From contig JABXHV010000088.1 in NCBI GenBank assembly GCA_013373445.1, positions 1-41,137 on the forward strand: a stretch of DNA of 41,137 bases. The letters run 5' to 3'. Of the stretch, positions 32,939 through 40,546 are shown one piece after another. Position numbers and translations under genes: made by a program. The notes below the pieces were generated by a model. The model worked only from the letters and a program-made list of their open reading frames with translations. It did no database searches and was not told the DNA's origin. This DNA is from Paracoccaceae bacterium. Lineage in GTDB: Bacteria; Pseudomonadota; Alphaproteobacteria; Rhizobiales; Stappiaceae. Every line of letters begins with the position of its first letter. The first letter of the stretch is position 1.

Positions 32939-33653
32939 CTCTTGCAGCCGGGCTTGGGTCTTCGTTCTGGCTCACAAGATGTGCGGTCTCGATGTCGGCC
33001 TTGTCCTGTGCGAAGGCAAGGAGCACGCCGGCGCTGAGCGTTTCGATAGCAACGCGCTCGTGATCAATCCGGCTTTCAAAGAAAGTGAGCAGCAGTGAAA
33101 CCGGCATCGCGACGGCAAGGCCGGCGGCCGTTGTCAGCAATGCGACCCAAATGCCACCCGCCAGCATGGACGGATCAACGGAGTTTCCGGCAGATTGCAA
33201 ATTTTGGAATGCTTCAATCATACCAAGGACGGTGCCAAACAGGCCAAGCAACGGTGCAACCTGACCGATGGCGTCGAGCGCTTTCAGGCCCCACTGTTGC
33301 TGGTGCAGGCGTGCCACCGCACGGCGTGAAATCTCATCTTCGATCTGATCACGGGTCAGTGTGCCGCGTGTTGACAGGTTCATCGCTGCGCAAACACACT
33401 CCTCGGAAGCCGTTCGCGGCGCCTGAATCAGCCCCATAGCGTCTTGCTTCTTGCCTGCGCGCCAGAGGTTGACCGCCTTTTGAGCCCTGCCGGAGCGCCC
33501 GACGCCTTCTTTCCAAAACTGCACGGCCTTGGTCAAGACGAGGGCCCCGGCGATCATCGACAGGCATGCAATCAATGCGACGACGGGCCCGCCGGCATCG
33601 ATCAAGGCAATGGCTTCATTGATCACTTGGGCCAGAATGTTTGTTTGTGGCAT
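32922..33653 (-). CDS. exbB: ExbB/TolQ/MotA-family proton channel protein
   Basis: Inner-membrane channel scaffold of the TonB energy complex, 243 residues with three membrane helices: about 17-40 (GGPVVALIACLSMIAGALVLTKAV), about 125-150 (LDAIGQVAPLLGLFGTVLGMIEAF) and about 165-190 (GGIWVALLTTAAGLAVAMPVSLLLTFF). The VAPLLGLFGTVLGMI and LLTTAAGLAVAMP motifs are family signatures. The cytoplasmic loop contains RDQIEDEISRRAVARLHQ. ExbB and TolQ are close relatives, and assignment to ExbB rests on the tonB gene in the operon. It is preceded by an unknown exported protein gene and overlaps exbD by 17 bases. Confidence 0.92.
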   Translation of the reverse strand: MPQTNILAQVINEAIALIDAGGPVVALIACLSMIAGALVLTKAVQFWKEGVGRSGRAQKAVNLWRAGKKQDAMGLIQAPRTASEECVCAAMNLSTRGTLTRDQIEDEISRRAVARLHQQQWGLKALDAIGQVAPLLGLFGTVLGMIEAFQNLQSAGNSVDPSMLAGGIWVALLTTAAGLAVAMPVSLLLTFFESRIDHERVAIETLSAGVLLAFAQDKADIETAHLVSQNEDPSPAARVANAH

Positions 33654-33678
33654 CGGATCAGTCCTGTTTGAAAACGGT

Positions 33679-34131
33679 CTATTTGATAAAGGTGATGTCG
33701 GTGCGGGATTTGGTCACCAGCGCATCGATGCAAACTGTTGATGCTTTATCGGATGTTGGTGTGTCACAGCGTGCTGAGCCATTGACCAGTATTTTGCCAA
33801 TAGAGCCGCAAGTCAGGGCTGTGAGCTGGAACTGACGTACGACCGTCTTGCCGGAGGGCATTGCGCCAAAGTCGAAGGCCGTCATTTGCTCGACAAGATC
33901 ATCGGAGTTGAACAGCACGAATTCATAAGCAACGTCTGCCAATGCCTGCTCCGATGAATTGTTGGCAACAAAGGTGACAAGGCATCCCTTGTCGGTGTCA
34001 TTGGCACGGTTAAGCTCAAGGCTGATAGTGTTTTCGCTCGCATGCGATGAGATGGCACTGGAAGCAAGCAAACAAACTGAGAGGAAGGCTTTGAGGGAGA
34101 AAGCCTTTTGGTCTTGATTGAACAAATGCAT
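33679..34131 (-). CDS. Unknown exported four-cysteine protein, first gene of the TonB operon
   Basis: Unrecognised 150-residue protein. A signal peptide is clear (basic/polar n-region ending in Lys14, hydrophobic AFLSVCLLASSAISS, cleavage after SHA at about residue 31). The mature roughly 119 residues look beta-rich: ISLELNRANDTDKGCLVTFVANN, VAYEFVLFN, TVVRQFQLTALTCGSIGKILVNG and a tail ending TDITFIK. Four cysteines (GCLV, LTCG, ARCD, VCID) could form two disulfides. It precedes exbB by 25 bases on the same strand, so it is very likely co-transcribed and could be an accessory of the TonB system. The iron-box promoter lies upstream of it. Confidence 0.8.
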   Translation of the reverse strand: MHLFNQDQKAFSLKAFLSVCLLASSAISSHASENTISLELNRANDTDKGCLVTFVANNSSEQALADVAYEFVLFNSDDLVEQMTAFDFGAMPSGKTVVRQFQLTALTCGSIGKILVNGSARCDTPTSDKASTVCIDALVTKSRTDITFIK

Positions 34132-34218
34132 GCTTGAGCAGCTCCGGAAGTGAGTTTCCTGAAGCGCTTGGGCGGGGAAGTTTGCTTCGGGAATCTAAAC
34201 AGGACTCTAATAGTCAGG

Positions 34219-34247
34219 TTTTTAGAAAATATGAATAATTAAGTCAA
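34219..34247 (-). promoter_or_regulatory. Candidate promoter of the TonB operon
   Basis: On the minus strand TTGACT (34247-34242), 17 bases, TAAAAA (34224-34219), about 88 bases upstream of the first gene's ATG. The RirA-type box overlaps the -35 hexamer. Confidence 0.5.
34232..34246. promoter_or_regulatory. RirA-type iron-responsive operator (IRO box) candidate
   Basis: TGA-N9-TCA (TGA at 34232-34234, TCA at 34244-34246), the published RirA consensus in Rhizobiales, placed over the -35 of the TonB operon promoter where a repressor would block it. The motif has only six fixed bases and occurs by chance about once per 4 kb, so the support comes from position and from the iron-type target. Confidence 0.5.
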
Positions 34248-34281
34248 GTATTATGCGGTGGGGCGTGCGGGCAGGTTGTGG

Positions 34282-34315
34282 CTTACACATGATATACGTG
34301 CGTATCATGTGTAAG
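34282..34315. repeat. Perfect 13-bp inverted repeat
   Basis: CTTACACATGATA, eight bases, TATCATGTGTAAG. No T-run follows on either strand, so it is not a classic terminator. It sits between the TonB operon promoter and tRNA-Asn, about 35 bases upstream of the -35, and looks like a dimeric regulator site or a strong RNA hairpin. Confidence 0.6.
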
Positions 34316-34395
34316 AAGTCAGCGCAATTTGTTGCTAGATCGATGATCTGCAATAAAAACGTATTTCTGATATTTTGTGGAGGTTTAGGTGGTGA

Positions 34396-34471
34396 TGGCT
34401 CCCCGAGCAGGGCTCGAACCTGCGACAATTCGATTAACAGTCGAATGCTCTACCAACTGAGCTATCGGGGA
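34396..34471 (-). tRNA. tRNA-Asn (anticodon GTT)
   Basis: On the minus strand acceptor TCCCCGA pairs with TCGGGGA, discriminator G plus encoded CCA, D-arm TAGCTCAGTTGGTAGAGC, anticodon stem TTCGA/TCGAA with loop CTGTTAA (anticodon GTT), T-arm CAGGTTCGAGCCCTG. It is 76 nt. Confidence 0.95.
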
Positions 34472-34840
34472 TCACCACGGTGGGCAGCGCTTGGCCGCCC
34501 CGTCGCTGGACATGCGTATATCAAACGCTTTGCCGGTTTGCCAAGGCCCGTTTTGAAAAAATTCAAAAAAACTGCTCCAAAGCTGTGGGCTTGTGGAAAT
34601 GTCTTTATGTTTCAATGGCATGGATTTCATTTTGGCAGCTTTATGACGTCTGCTGCGGCGTGCGAACTGGCGCTGGTTCATATCAATTGTTTCTGTTCCG
34701 GGCGAGAAATGAAGGCTTCAGGGCACAATTGCCTGTTTGAGGCGATGAGGCCTTGCGGTTCTAATCTTTTGTGAGAGAGCACCTCAACCCGGTTTTCCTT
34801 GTTCCTCATCAAAGAAACCGATAGAGAGGAAGTCGATGGT
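34472..34840. other. 369-bp interval between tRNA-Asn and the cobalamin riboswitch
   Basis: No gene. It contains an AT-rich inverted repeat TTTTGAA-AAAA-TTCAAAA at 34551-34568 and must hold the cobalamin operon promoter; the best spaced pair I find is TTGTTC/TAGAGA at about 34799-34827, which is weak. The long ORF that runs through here also reads through tRNA-Asn and is not real. Confidence 0.5.
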
Positions 34841-35022
34841 GCGCCGTGCTTGAAAGTGATTTTCAGCCATGGCGCTTAAACGGGAACAGGGTGTGGACTT
34901 TTCCAAATCCCTGGCTGCCCCCGCAACTGTGAGCGGTGAGGGTGCCTGCAAAATGCCACTGGATTGATAAGGTCCGGGAAGGTGCAGGAACCTGTCAGAG
35001 CCGTGAGCCAGGAGACCGGCCA
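34840..35022 (+). promoter_or_regulatory. Cobalamin riboswitch
   Basis: Adenosylcobalamin-type riboswitch in the 5' leader of the cob operon. Conserved blocks occur in order: TTAAACGGGAACAGGGTG (near 34877-34893), CTGCCCCCGCAACTGTGAGCGG (34914-34935), GCCACTGG (about 34955), AAGGTGCAGGAACC with CTGTCAGAG, and the B12 box AGCCAGGAGACC (about 35007-35018). The 5' boundary is approximate. Between the aptamer and the first ATG, CCAA..CCGTC pairs with GACGG..TTGG (35038-35062) and ends inside the GGGAGG ribosome site; no T-run is present, so control is probably translational. Confidence 0.93.
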
Positions 35023-35070
35023 TTGTTTGATTTTGATCCAACGCCGTCGGGTGGACGGTTGGGAGGTATA

Positions 35071-35124
35071 ATGGTGTTTGCCAGCAACTGTCGCTGTTTC
35101 AGCGATGTGGAGGCGTCCTCGTGA
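35071..35124 (+). CDS. Possible 17-codon leader ORF between riboswitch and cobU
   Basis: ATG at 35071 has an excellent GGGAGG ribosome site four bases upstream, the site that the riboswitch hairpin reaches. The frame reads MVFASNCRCFSDVEASS and stops with TGA at 35122-35124, overlapping the cobU ATG by one base (TGATG). The arrangement suggests that the riboswitch controls translation of this ORF, and cobU follows by coupling. The peptide has two cysteines but no recognisable function; the act of translation may matter more than the product. Confidence 0.45.
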   Translation: MVFASNCRCFSDVEASS

Positions 35125-35687
35125 TGTCTCTCGATTCCAATGTTCCGTCTGCAGTGCATGCAACGCTTGTTCTGGGTGGCGCACGGTCTGGAAAAAGCCG
35201 TTTTGCCGAAACGCTTGCCCGTGGAACAGGTCTTTCTCTTGTCTATATAGCCACGAGTCCGGTTCTGGACGAAGAAACCCGCCAGCGGATCGATGAACAT
35301 CGCCTTATGCGCGGCGACGGCTGGCGCACAGTAGAAGAAGAGCTGGAGATTGCCTCCGCTGTTAGCCGTGAAACGGCGGCTAATCGCGTGCTTCTGGTCG
35401 ACTGTCTGACGCTTTGGCTCAACAATCTGATTTATCACGACAAGGATGTCGTGGCCGAAATCGACGCTCTATGCGTAGTGCTCTCGGCGCTCAAAGGTCC
35501 CTGCGTGATGGTGTCCAATGAAATTGGCATGGGTCTGGTACCCGAAACGTCGCTTGGTCGAAGGTTCCGCGATGCGCAAGGGCGGCTCAATCAGCAAATC
35601 GCCGAGACCTCCAAAAATGTAATCTTTGTGGCAGCCGGGCTGCCGCTTCATCTTAAACCGTCAACGCAGTCGGACTTTTCCTTATGA
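35124..35687 (+). CDS. cobU: Adenosylcobinamide kinase / adenosylcobinamide-phosphate guanylyltransferase
   Basis: Bifunctional enzyme (CobU, called CobP in the aerobic pathway) that phosphorylates adenosylcobinamide and transfers GMP to form GDP-cobinamide, late in cobalamin assembly. It has 187 residues from ATG 35124; a GTG at 35121 is one codon earlier and sits seven bases after GGAGG, so either could be used. P-loop GGARSGKS at 18-25, the RQRIDEH segment with His59 as the probable guanylylated residue, LLVDCLTLWLNNL and VSNEIGMGLVPE are family landmarks. The stop overlaps cobW (ATGA). Confidence 0.93.
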   Translation: MSLDSNVPSAVHATLVLGGARSGKSRFAETLARGTGLSLVYIATSPVLDEETRQRIDEHRLMRGDGWRTVEEELEIASAVSRETAANRVLLVDCLTLWLNNLIYHDKDVVAEIDALCVVLSALKGPCVMVSNEIGMGLVPETSLGRRFRDAQGRLNQQIAETSKNVIFVAAGLPLHLKPSTQSDFSL

Positions 35688-36778
35688 CAATCGGATTGAA
35701 CAAGACTTCAGGGCAGAAAATCCCTGCCACCATCGTCACCGGCTTCCTGGGAGCGGGCAAGACTACGCTTGTGCGCAATCTTCTTACAAATAGTCAGGGC
35801 AAGCGCATTGCGCTGATCGTCAATGAATTTGGCGATATGGGCTTTGATGGATCGCTGGTCAATGGCTGCGCTGATCCAACCTGTGCGGCCGAGGAGGTGG
35901 TTGAGCTGACCAATGGCTGTATCTGTTGCACCGTTGCAGACGACTTTCTGCCGACAATGGAAATGCTTCTTTCGCGCGAGGTGCCACCTGAGCATATTGT
36001 GATCGAGACGTCCGGCCTGGCACTGCCTCAACCGCTTGTCAGGGCCTTTTCCTGGCCAAGTGTGAAAACCAAGGTGACGGTGGACGGTGTGGTTACGGTT
36101 CTGGACGCAGCGGCCCTTGCCGAAGGTCGTATTGCTCTGGATGAGGACGCTTTGGAGCAACAGCGCTCAGCCGATGAGGCGCTAGACCATGAGAGCCCAA
36201 TTGAAGAGCTTTTCCATGACCAGTTGGCTTGCGCCGACCTTGTTGTCCTCAACAAGGCGGATCTGGTCTCTGAAGACAAGCTTTCAGAGGTCCGCGAAAG
36301 GATCGCGAGCGATATTCGTCAGGGTGTCCAGATCATTGAGGCTGAAAACGGGCTTTTGCCGATTGAGGTTCTGCTCGGCCGCGAGGCTGCCGCAGAAGAC
36401 GACATGACAGGGCGCCACGAGCACCATCACCATCATCATGATGACGACCATGACCATGACCATGACGATCATCACCACCACGATCACCACCATCATGATG
36501 ACTTTGAAAGTCACGTAGTGACGGTTCCCGGATTTGCGAGCCCTGCAGATGTTGAACAGAAGGTGCTTAAGGCCATGGGCCTGACGGGCATTCTTCGTAT
36601 AAAGGGATCCGTTGTGATTGAGGGCAAGGCAGCACCAGTCATGGTGCAGGCTGTTGGACCACGCGTTGAAACCTGGTTTGCATCGGGAAGTGAAAGTGCG
36701 AGCCGACTTGTGGTAATCGGCCTCAAGGGCCTTGATCTGGAAGCTGTCGGCGATGTGCTGACGGGCAGTGCGGCCTAG
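35684..36778 (+). CDS. cobW: CobW GTPase, putative cobalt chaperone
   Basis: G3E-family GTPase thought to deliver cobalt for insertion by CobNST. It has 364 residues. Walker A GFLGAGKTT at 20-28, NEFGDMGFDGSLV, the metal motif CxCC at Cys79-Cys81-Cys82 (NGCICC), a VVIETSGLALP switch and NKADLV. A very His/Asp-rich insert (about 243-277, more than 15 His) separates the GTPase from the C-terminal CobW_C domain, consistent with metal storage or sensing. Overlaps cobU by four bases and is followed by cobN. Assignment to cobalt rather than zinc rests on the operon. Confidence 0.93.
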   Translation: MTIGLNKTSGQKIPATIVTGFLGAGKTTLVRNLLTNSQGKRIALIVNEFGDMGFDGSLVNGCADPTCAAEEVVELTNGCICCTVADDFLPTMEMLLSREVPPEHIVIETSGLALPQPLVRAFSWPSVKTKVTVDGVVTVLDAAALAEGRIALDEDALEQQRSADEALDHESPIEELFHDQLACADLVVLNKADLVSEDKLSEVRERIASDIRQGVQIIEAENGLLPIEVLLGREAAAEDDMTGRHEHHHHHHDDDHDHDHDDHHHHDHHHHDDFESHVVTVPGFASPADVEQKVLKAMGLTGILRIKGSVVIEGKAAPVMVQAVGPRVETWFASGSESASRLVVIGLKGLDLEAVGDVLTGSAA

Positions 36779-36793
36779 GCCCAAGGATAGTTT

Positions 36794-39700
36794 ATGCATA
36801 TTCTAGCCGGGCAGGCACGCCGTATCGAAGATGGCGGGGACGCAGTCGATCTGGGCCAGAGCCCGGCGGATGTGTTGTTCCTGTCGGCGGCGGATACAGA
36901 AATTGCTGCCTTTGCCGATGCCTGCGATGCGTTGGATGGTAGCGGGCAATCAAGCCTGCGACTGGCCAGCATCATGGCGTTGCACCATCCTTATTCGGTT
37001 GACCTTTACGTCGAGAAAACGGTGTTTGCGGCAAAGGTTGTGGCGGTCCGTTTGCTGGGCGGCGCTGAATATTGGCGTTATGGCGTCGAGCGGCTCGAAG
37101 AAGAAGCGCGCCGCAATGGCTTCAAGCTCATTCTGGTTCCCGGTGACGACAAATGGGATGAGAGCTTGGCGCGCCGTTCGACGGTGCCAGTGGCGGAGGC
37201 GCGCCAGTTCTGGCGTTATTGCGTTGAGGGTGGGGCTGGTAATTACCAGAACGCCTTGAAGTTTCTCAGTGCGCTTGCAGGGGGCGAACAAGATCCTTTG
37301 CCGCCGGTACCTTTGCCACGGGCTGGACTTTATCTTTCAGGCCATGGTGCGCCAGACTTGAATCTGGTCCGAGCGTCCTGGGTTCACAGAGATGCACCAG
37401 TTGTCGCGATCACGTTCTACCGCGCTCTGCTTCAGGGCGGACAAATGGGGCCTGTGGACGCCCTTGTCGGCGCTCTTTCGTATCTCGGGGTCAATGTCGT
37501 TCCGATTTTTGTCTCGTCGCTGAAGGAAGCAGAGTCCGCTGCCGTTCTGGCCGGTATTTTTGATGATGTTCGCCCTGATGTTATCTTGAATGCCACGGCC
37601 TTCGCGGTTTCCAAAGCTGGGGTTAAGCATGAGGCGACGCCGCTCGATCGACCGGGTAAACCGGTTCTGCAGGTGGTCTTTTCCTCCTCTTCTGCAGAAG
37701 GTTGGCGGGAAAGCGATCAGGGGCTATCGATCCGTGATCTCGCCATGCATGTGGTCTTGCCGGAGCTGGATGGCAGAGTGTTGACCCGGGCTGTTTCCTT
37801 CAAGGAGGAAGCTGCACGGCATGAGGCGACACAGTCTGCCAGTGTGCGTTTTGTGCCTGTTGCTGACCGTATTCGGTTTGTGGCGGAACTTGCTGCAAAC
37901 TGGTCGCGGCTATCTCGCGTTTCTGCTGAAGACAAGAAAACCGCCCTGATCCTTGCAAATTATCCAAACAAGGACGGACGGCTTGCCAATGGAGTTGGTC
38001 TGGACACACCGGCAAGCTGCGTTGGGCTTTTGCAGTCCATGGCAGCCGCTGGCTACGATGTCGGCGATGCGCCAGAGACTTCCCGTGCATTGATGGATCA
38101 ACTGACTACGGGTGTCACAAATTCCCTGGATGGCCGTGGTGATCGTCTGGCCTATGAAAGCCTGTCACTCAAGGCGTATGTAGCTGCTTTCGAAAGGCTT
38201 CCGGAAAGCGTTCAATCGGCAGTGGTTGAGCGTTGGGGAGACCCTTCCGCAGACCCGCATGTGGTGGATGGCGCGTTTCGCCTGGCGCTGCACCGGTTCG
38301 GTAACCAGGTCGTTGGTATACAACCAGCGCGTGGCTATAACATTGATCCGAAAGAGACTTATCACGATCCGGATCTGGTGCCGCCGCATCACTATTTTGC
38401 TTTCTATATCTGGTTGCGAAGCGTCCACAAAGTCGATGCTGTTGTCCATCTGGGCAAGCATGGCAATCTGGAATGGCTGCCTGGCAAGGCGCTTGCCTTG
38501 TCTGAAGACTGCTTTCCTGAAGCTGTTCTGGGCCCGTTGCCAAACATCTATCCGTTTATCGTCAATGATCCGGGGGAGGGAGCCCAAGCCAAGCGTCGTA
38601 CATCTGCGGTGATTGTTGATCACCTGACGCCGCCTTTGACGCGTGCTGAAAGCTACGGGGTTGGGGAGGAGCTTGAGGTTCTGCTGGATGAGTACTATCT
38701 GGCAAGTGGTGTTGATCCGCGCAGGTTGAAGGCATTGACGCGTGACATTCTGGATGTTGCGGCCCGGTACGGGCTCGATCAGGATATCGGTCTGACAGAT
38801 GATATGGATGAAGAAACGCGGTTGACGCGACTCGATGCGCATCTGTGTGATCTCAAGGAACTGCAAATTCGCGATGGGCTTCATATTCTGGGAGAGGCGC
38901 CCGAGGGTGAACTTCTGACAGATCTTCTGGTGGCCTTGGCGCGCGTTCCGCGCGGCAATCGACCCTCGCAGGAAAGCCTTCAGCGGGCGATAGCCAAAGA
39001 TCTGGGGTTTGTCGGGTTCGATCCAATCGCCTGCGATTTTTCTGCCGGCTGGTCCGGTGAACGTCCTCTGGAGCTTGAGGAATTGAGCACTTCTTTGTGG
39101 CGGTCCAATGGGGATACTGTTGAGCGCATTGAACTTTTGGCGCAAAAAATCGTGTGCGAGGAAAACGTTCCTGAAGGGTGGGATGCAACATCTGCGGTTC
39201 TTTTGGACATCCTTGGAGTCCTGAAGCCTGCGGTTAGTGGTTCGGGTGTTGCAGAAACAAAGGCGGTGCTGCGCGCGCTTTCTGGCAGGTTTGTCGAGCC
39301 CGGTCCATCCGGGGCACCATCTAGAGGTCGACCGGATGTGCTTCCTACAGGACGTAACTTTTATTCGGTAGATGTGCGCGCTGTTCCCACCGAAACGGCA
39401 TGGCGTCTGGGAGAACAGTCGGCGGCCCTTGTCGCAGAGCGCTATTTTCAGGACGAAGGCGAATGGCCAAAGGCTATCGTTTTGACCTGTTGGGGCACGG
39501 CGAACATGCGTACAGGCGGTGATGACATTGCACAGGCATTGGCCCTCATCGGGGCGCGGCCAGTGTGGGAGCCGGGGTCTGGGCGCGTCACCGGGTTTGA
39601 TGTCTTGCCGCTGTCAGATTTGCAGCGCCCACGCATTGATGTGACGCTTCGTGTCTCCGGGTTCTTTCGTGACGCCTTTCCGCATCAAATGGATCTCTTT

Positions 39701-40546
39701 GTCAGTGCTGTTCGCGCAGTTGCCGACCTGGATGAGCCCATTGAGGCCAACCCGATCGCAAGGCGCGTGCGTGAAGAGCGCGCGCGATTGATTGAGCAAG
39801 GGGCTTCTGAAGCTGAAGCGAAAAAACTGGCGGGCTTCAGGGTTTTTGGATCAAAGCCAGGTTCTTATGGCGCAGGGTTGCAGGCGCTTATTGACGAAGG
39901 TATTTGGGAAGAACGGCAGGACTTTGCCGAGAGTTTTCTGGAATGGGGCGGTTATGCCTACGGCGGCGGCGCGTCAGGCGCCCGTGCTCGAGAGGCGCTG
40001 GAAACACGGCTCGGCGCTGTCGACGCTGTTCTGCACAATCAGGACAACCGCGAGCACGATCTTCTCGACAGCGACGATTACTACCAGTTTGAAGGTGGGC
40101 TGGCGGCGACCGTCGAAACGCTCAAGGGCGAAGCGCCAAAGATCTTCCACAACGATCATTCACGGCCTGAACGTCCTGTGGTGCGCACTCTGTCTGAAGA
40201 GATCGGACGGGTGGTTCGGGCCAGGGCTGCCAATCCGAAGTGGATCAACGGGGTGATGCGTCACGGCTACAAGGGAGCCTTTGAGATTGCGGCGACGCTG
40301 GACTATCTCTTTGCCTTTTCAGCAACCACGCGCGCGGTCGGTGACCATCATTTCGATCAGCTTTTCGAAGCCTACATCGAAACGGAAGAGGTCAGGGTGT
40401 TTTTGGAAGATGCCAACCCTTCTGCTTACCGCGAAATTCTGGCAAGGTTTGCCGAAGCGCTTGAGCGCGGGCTCTGGACACCGCGACGCAACAGCACCCA
40501 TCCGATATTGCAGGAACTGCGTGAAACAAGACCGGGATCATTATGA
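36794..40546 (+). CDS. cobN: Cobaltochelatase subunit CobN
   Basis: Large subunit of the ATP-dependent aerobic cobaltochelatase, which inserts cobalt into hydrogenobyrinic acid a,c-diamide; it also needs CobS and CobT, which are not in the window. It has 1250 residues, the usual size. N-terminal HILAGQARRIEDGGDAVDLGQ; a LRASWVHRDAPVVAITFYR region; the highly conserved VVHLGKHGNLEWLPGK at about 551-566; SHPERPVVR-like NDHSRPERPVVRTL; and C-terminal NPKWINGVMRHGYKGAFEIAATLDYLFAFSATT. All match the CobN/BchH family, CobN branch. Its stop overlaps the cobO start (ATGA). Confidence 0.95.
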   Translation: MHILAGQARRIEDGGDAVDLGQSPADVLFLSAADTEIAAFADACDALDGSGQSSLRLASIMALHHPYSVDLYVEKTVFAAKVVAVRLLGGAEYWRYGVERLEEEARRNGFKLILVPGDDKWDESLARRSTVPVAEARQFWRYCVEGGAGNYQNALKFLSALAGGEQDPLPPVPLPRAGLYLSGHGAPDLNLVRASWVHRDAPVVAITFYRALLQGGQMGPVDALVGALSYLGVNVVPIFVSSLKEAESAAVLAGIFDDVRPDVILNATAFAVSKAGVKHEATPLDRPGKPVLQVVFSSSSAEGWRESDQGLSIRDLAMHVVLPELDGRVLTRAVSFKEEAARHEATQSASVRFVPVADRIRFVAELAANWSRLSRVSAEDKKTALILANYPNKDGRLANGVGLDTPASCVGLLQSMAAAGYDVGDAPETSRALMDQLTTGVTNSLDGRGDRLAYESLSLKAYVAAFERLPESVQSAVVERWGDPSADPHVVDGAFRLALHRFGNQVVGIQPARGYNIDPKETYHDPDLVPPHHYFAFYIWLRSVHKVDAVVHLGKHGNLEWLPGKALALSEDCFPEAVLGPLPNIYPFIVNDPGEGAQAKRRTSAVIVDHLTPPLTRAESYGVGEELEVLLDEYYLASGVDPRRLKALTRDILDVAARYGLDQDIGLTDDMDEETRLTRLDAHLCDLKELQIRDGLHILGEAPEGELLTDLLVALARVPRGNRPSQESLQRAIAKDLGFVGFDPIACDFSAGWSGERPLELEELSTSLWRSNGDTVERIELLAQKIVCEENVPEGWDATSAVLLDILGVLKPAVSGSGVAETKAVLRALSGRFVEPGPSGAPSRGRPDVLPTGRNFYSVDVRAVPTETAWRLGEQSAALVAERYFQDEGEWPKAIVLTCWGTANMRTGGDDIAQALALIGARPVWEPGSGRVTGFDVLPLSDLQRPRIDVTLRVSGFFRDAFPHQMDLFVSAVRAVADLDEPIEANPIARRVREERARLIEQGASEAEAKKLAGFRVFGSKPGSYGAGLQALIDEGIWEERQDFAESFLEWGGYAYGGGASGARAREALETRLGAVDAVLHNQDNREHDLLDSDDYYQFEGGLAATVETLKGEAPKIFHNDHSRPERPVVRTLSEEIGRVVRARAANPKWINGVMRHGYKGAFEIAATLDYLFAFSATTRAVGDHHFDQLFEAYIETEEVRVFLEDANPSAYREILARFAEALERGLWTPRRNSTHPILQELRETRPGSL

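Noticed and set aside
34253-34774. Plus-strand ORF of 173 codons through tRNA-Asn
   Set aside because: It reads the antisense of tRNA-Asn (the classic spurious SRARTCDNSIN-type peptide), crosses the 13-bp repeat and has no ribosome site.
36413-36515. CAT/GAT triplet repeat as a possible tandem DNA repeat element
   Set aside because: It simply encodes the His/Asp-rich loop of CobW in frame.
36284-36799. Minus-strand ORF rich in Met/Val opposite cobW
   Set aside because: It is the complement of the CobW His/Asp repeat; low complexity and no gene features.
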